A stretch of DNA of 64,000 nt from JALZCH01 sp036387135 (GTDB taxonomy: Bacteria > Acidobacteriota > Blastocatellia > Pyrinomonadales > Pyrinomonadaceae), in contig DASVUH010000044.1 in NCBI GenBank assembly GCA_036387135.1, positions 50,483 to 114,482 on the forward strand, in the 5' to 3' direction. Position numbers and translations under genes: made by a program. Below are positions 61,548-64,000 of the stretch, in pieces; the stretch's first letter is position 1; each line of letters begins with the position of its first letter. The notes under the pieces were generated by a model. The model made no database searches. It was not told where the DNA came from and was given only the letters and a program-made list of their open reading frames with translations.

Positions 61548-62510
61548 TTAGTTTCTAAAGTTTTGCGTTACCATCAATCCGCGTCTGCCGCCGTCCATTA
61601 TTCCGATGCCGACGCGACCGAATTGCGGGCGCAAAATGTTAGCGCGGTGTCCGGGCGAGTTCATCAAGCCGGTGTGCGCGTGCGGCAAAGTCGGAGCGAG
61701 CGCCAGATTTTCTCCGGCTGTTACGAAACGTACTCCGTCGTCGCGCATTCGGTCGAACGGGCTTTTACGTTCGGGCGTGTTGTGCGAAAAATAACCGCGC
61801 GCGAACATATCAACCGAATGTTTGCGTGCGACACCTCTCATTTCTTCGTCGGCTTCGAGCGGCGCAAGTCCGGCGGCGGCGCGTTCCTGATTTACCAATT
61901 CGAGCATTTGAGCTTCTAAATCCGGGCGCGGGCGCACGTTTGGGACTTTAAACGGCAGTTCTACAGTTTCATTCGAACCGGGTTCGATCATCAAACGGTT
62001 AAAAGTTTGTTTGATCGCATCGCCGAAAATCGGAACAATTCTGGTTTCCGCTTCATCTGTGATGGCTGCGAGACTATTGGCAAGCCTGCTTTCCTGCGCC
62101 GCTTCGTGAACGCCTTCGGCGAGCGGAACGGCGAAAAGAAGCGCCGAAACAATTGCGGCGGTTATCAAACCGTTTAAGAGTCCGGGAATCGTGCCGAGAA
62201 CTCGGTTGAGCTGTTTTCGGTGAATCTCGCGCGGCAGCTTTCGCACTAGCAAGTGGGCAAGAATCATAAAAACGACGCTGACGCCGAGCATAATCAAAAT
62301 GAACGCGAACGGCTGATTCCAGGTTTCCTTCCAATCGTTGACGCTGCCGAGCCAATCGGCAACTGTTTGATAAAAAAACAAAGCCGCCAGAAGGCTGCAA
62401 ATCCAGCGCAGCAAGTCGAGCGCGCCCAAAACAAAACCGCGCATCCAGCCGCCCCAAACGCTGAACGCGACAATCAAAAACAACAAAACGTCAATCCAAT
62501 TAATAGACAT
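61548..62510 (-). CDS. CvpA membrane domain fused to a CAP/SCP domain
   Basis: 320 aa. Residues ~1-165 are CvpA-like: four hydrophobic segments with WIDVLLFLIVAFSVWGGWMR, then LNRVLGTIPGLLNGLITAAI. Residues ~195-320 are a CAP (cysteine-rich secretory/SCP-like) domain: MLELVNQERAAAGLAPLEAD, HSVDMFARGYFSHNTPE, GENLAL, MNSPGHRANILRPQF, and a final VTQNF. The CAP domain should face outside the membrane. Such fusions link a membrane colicin-V-production-type module to an extracellular CAP fold; the activity is unknown. Confidence 0.88.
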   Translation of the reverse strand: MSINWIDVLLFLIVAFSVWGGWMRGFVLGALDLLRWICSLLAALFFYQTVADWLGSVNDWKETWNQPFAFILIMLGVSVVFMILAHLLVRKLPREIHRKQLNRVLGTIPGLLNGLITAAIVSALLFAVPLAEGVHEAAQESRLANSLAAITDEAETRIVPIFGDAIKQTFNRLMIEPGSNETVELPFKVPNVRPRPDLEAQMLELVNQERAAAGLAPLEADEEMRGVARKHSVDMFARGYFSHNTPERKSPFDRMRDDGVRFVTAGENLALAPTLPHAHTGLMNSPGHRANILRPQFGRVGIGIMDGGRRGLMVTQNFRN

Positions 62511-62577
62511 CGCACAAACCCTTTTAATATTTGGCTTTTAGATGCACTTTTTTAGTTTTAGTATTGCAAATTTTACG

Positions 62578-62593
62578 AGTACGCAAGCGTACT
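62578..62593. promoter_or_regulatory. Palindromic operator candidate between divergent genes
   Basis: AGTACGC-AA-GCGTACT, 7-bp arms, midway between the CvpA-CAP start (62510) and the esterase start (62627). A possible dimeric regulator site. Confidence 0.35.
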
Positions 62594-62626
62594 AATTTTC
62601 AAATTTTGCTCGGCTACAATTTTAAT

Positions 62627-63964
62627 ATGCCTATTGATTCGCGTCTGACAAATGTAATCAGAGAAAAAGCCGTTTCGCTAGACGGCGCGAGCGGCAATTT
62701 CGACCAACTGCTGACTGACATCGGCGACCGGCGTTTTGTCTTGATGGGCGAGGCTTCGCACGGAACGCACGAGTTTTACAAAGCGCGGGCGGAAATCACG
62801 AAAAGATTAATCGCGGAAAAAGATTTTTCCGCCGTCGCCGTCGAAGCCGATTTTCCCGACGCTTACCGCGTCAACCGCTATATTCGCGGAATCGGCAAAG
62901 ATCAGACGGCAAACGAGGCGCTTTCGGATTTCACCAGATTTCCGCTTTGGATGTGGCGCAACGCAGACGTTTTGGATTTGGTCGGCTGGCTGCGCGCGCA
63001 TAACGATAAATTCCAAAAACAGGAACAAAAAGCCGGATTTTACGGCATTGATTTATACAGTTTGCACGCTTCGATTGAAGCGGTTCTGGGTTATTTGGAC
63101 AAAATTGACCCGGACGCGGCGCGGCGGGCGCGTTATCGTTACGGATGTTTTGAAGATTTCGGCGAAGACCCGCAAAGTTACGGTTACGCGGCTGGCTTTG
63201 ATATGCAGATGTCTTGCGAAAAGGAAGTCATCAATCAATTGATTGAAATTCAACGCCGCGCCGCCGAATACGCCAATCGCGATGGTTTCGTGGCGAAAGA
63301 CGAATATTTTTACGCCGAGCAAAACGCGCGTCTCGTCAAAAATGCCGAAGAATATTATCGCTCGATGTTTCGCGGGCGCGCTTCGAGCTGGAATTTGCGC
63401 GACCGGCATATGGCGGAAACTCTGCACGCGCTTTCAGCGCATCTTGAACAATCGGGACAAAGCGGGAAAGTAATTGTTTGGGCGCACAATTCGCATCTCG
63501 GCGATGCGCGCGCGACTGAAATGGGCGAGCAGGGCGAATGGAACGTCGGGCAATTGGTCAGGGAAAAATACGACGATGCGGCGTTTTTATTGGGTTTCAC
63601 GACTTACACCGGAACCGTCGCGGCGGCGACAAATTGGGATGAACCGCCGCAGCTCAAAAAGGTTCGTCCCGCGATGGAAAACAGCTACGAACAGCTTTTT
63701 CACGAAACGGGTTTGCCGCAATTTTATCTGAATTTGCGAGACGACGAGGCGGGCAAAATCCTGCGGCAGACGCGACTGGAACGCGCCATCGGCGTTATTT
63801 ATCGCCCGGAATCGGAGCGCGTGAGCCATTATTTTAACGCGCGGCTCGCCGTGCAATTCGACGCCGTGATTCATTTTGACGAAACGCGCGCCGTCGAGCC
63901 GCTCGATAAAGTTTCGAGCTGGCAGCACGACGATCCGCCGGAAACATTTCCAACCGGAATCTAA
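62627..63964 (+). CDS. Erythromycin-esterase-family hydrolase
   Basis: 445 aa from ATG at 62627; the longer frame upstream crosses the promoter region and palindrome. Family motifs: LMGEASHGTHEFYKARAEIT (E and H of the active site), VAVEADFPDAYRVNRYIRG, and VIVWAHNSHLGDARATEMGE. Members of this chromosomal subgroup are not necessarily macrolide esterases, so resistance should not be assumed. It is followed 18 bp later by another gene with a strong ribosome site. Confidence 0.88.
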   Translation: MPIDSRLTNVIREKAVSLDGASGNFDQLLTDIGDRRFVLMGEASHGTHEFYKARAEITKRLIAEKDFSAVAVEADFPDAYRVNRYIRGIGKDQTANEALSDFTRFPLWMWRNADVLDLVGWLRAHNDKFQKQEQKAGFYGIDLYSLHASIEAVLGYLDKIDPDAARRARYRYGCFEDFGEDPQSYGYAAGFDMQMSCEKEVINQLIEIQRRAAEYANRDGFVAKDEYFYAEQNARLVKNAEEYYRSMFRGRASSWNLRDRHMAETLHALSAHLEQSGQSGKVIVWAHNSHLGDARATEMGEQGEWNVGQLVREKYDDAAFLLGFTTYTGTVAAATNWDEPPQLKKVRPAMENSYEQLFHETGLPQFYLNLRDDEAGKILRQTRLERAIGVIYRPESERVSHYFNARLAVQFDAVIHFDETRAVEPLDKVSSWQHDDPPETFPTGI

Positions 63965-63982
63965 AAAAAGGAGAATATTTTG

Positions 63983-64000
63983 ATGAATTTACAAATTGAA
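63983..64000 (+). CDS. Start of a further gene (truncated by window end)
   Basis: ATG at 63983 follows AAAAAAAGGAG by nine bases; only MNLQIE is visible. Identity cannot be inferred. Probably co-transcribed with the esterase-family gene. Confidence 0.55.

Noticed and set aside
62627..63964. Calling the esterase-family gene a macrolide-resistance determinant
   Set aside because: Chromosomal members of this family are diverse; sequence alone does not support the phenotype.

Overview
The window reads as a chromosomal segment of an acidobacterium, most likely class Blastocatellia (Pyrinomonadales-like). This is inferred from family content: an acidobacterial-type VWFA protein at 23.4 kb, an Oar-like TonB-dependent receptor with an N-terminal carboxypeptidase-regulatory domain, a second carboxypeptidase-regulatory secreted protein, paired TonB-C-terminal secreted proteins, MglA/MglB and DUF2382 stress proteins. 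GC content is moderate. No rRNA operon, complete tRNA gene or CRISPR array was seen.

Layout. 0-4.1 kb: 3' part of mfd and a SurA-like chaperone. 4.1-11.1 kb: envelope genes (membrane/TPR pair, two TonB_C proteins, secreted amidohydrolase, DUF4920) and dusB. 11.2-15.9 kb: two large membrane proteins (GT-C-like and DUF2142) and an FAD oxidoreductase. 15.9-20.8 kb: a leftward yvcK-glmU-(two small genes)-glmS cluster for UDP-GlcNAc synthesis and sensing. 21.2-22.3 kb: mglB-mglA. 22.5-28.4 kb: Bax-inhibitor-1 protein, a DUF6624+vWA fusion, a SET-domain protein and the large TonB-dependent receptor.

28.7-34.3 kb: a co-directional five-gene signalling module with a TerY-type vWA protein, a PP2C phosphatase, and a Ser/Thr kinase carrying a zinc ribbon and an FHA-like tail. 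This matches the published TerY-P triad. Two further members share an unnamed helical N-terminal domain; one is anchored by a C-terminal membrane helix and the other ends in a beta-helix.

37.3-38.75 kb: what I read as the remnant of a chromosomal integron. It has an N-terminal integron-integrase relic with two frameshifts, an attI-like end, one divergently oriented gene cassette for a secreted cysteine-containing protein, and a 113-bp attC site. A DUF3592 gene and a decayed copy of that gene's 3' end flank it.

38.8-46.3 kb: M28 peptidase, biotin carboxylase, an Sm-like small protein, an NlpC/P60 hydrolase, then an Fe-S-flavoured group (YgfZ, family-4 uracil-DNA glycosylase, Mrp ATPase, ErpA/IscA). 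46.3-49.8 kb: a decayed defence patch, namely an MmeI-like restriction-modification gene with one nonsense codon and a PIN toxin with two frameshifts beside an intact putative antitoxin. 50-56.4 kb: secreted TraB-like and retropepsin-like proteins, two DUF2382 stress proteins and a Kelch protein. 56.4-59.5 kb: small genes including an IF-1, an RRM protein and a second broken PIN toxin bracketed by a duplicated lepA 3' end. 59.5-64 kb: lepA, a CvpA-CAP fusion, an erythromycin-esterase-family protein and the first codons of one more gene.

Two themes cut across the window. First, short tandem heptamer repeats occur between genes and inside coding regions (three arrays in mfd alone). Second, the clearly broken genes are all accessory (integrase, restriction enzyme, two toxins), while the housekeeping frames are intact.
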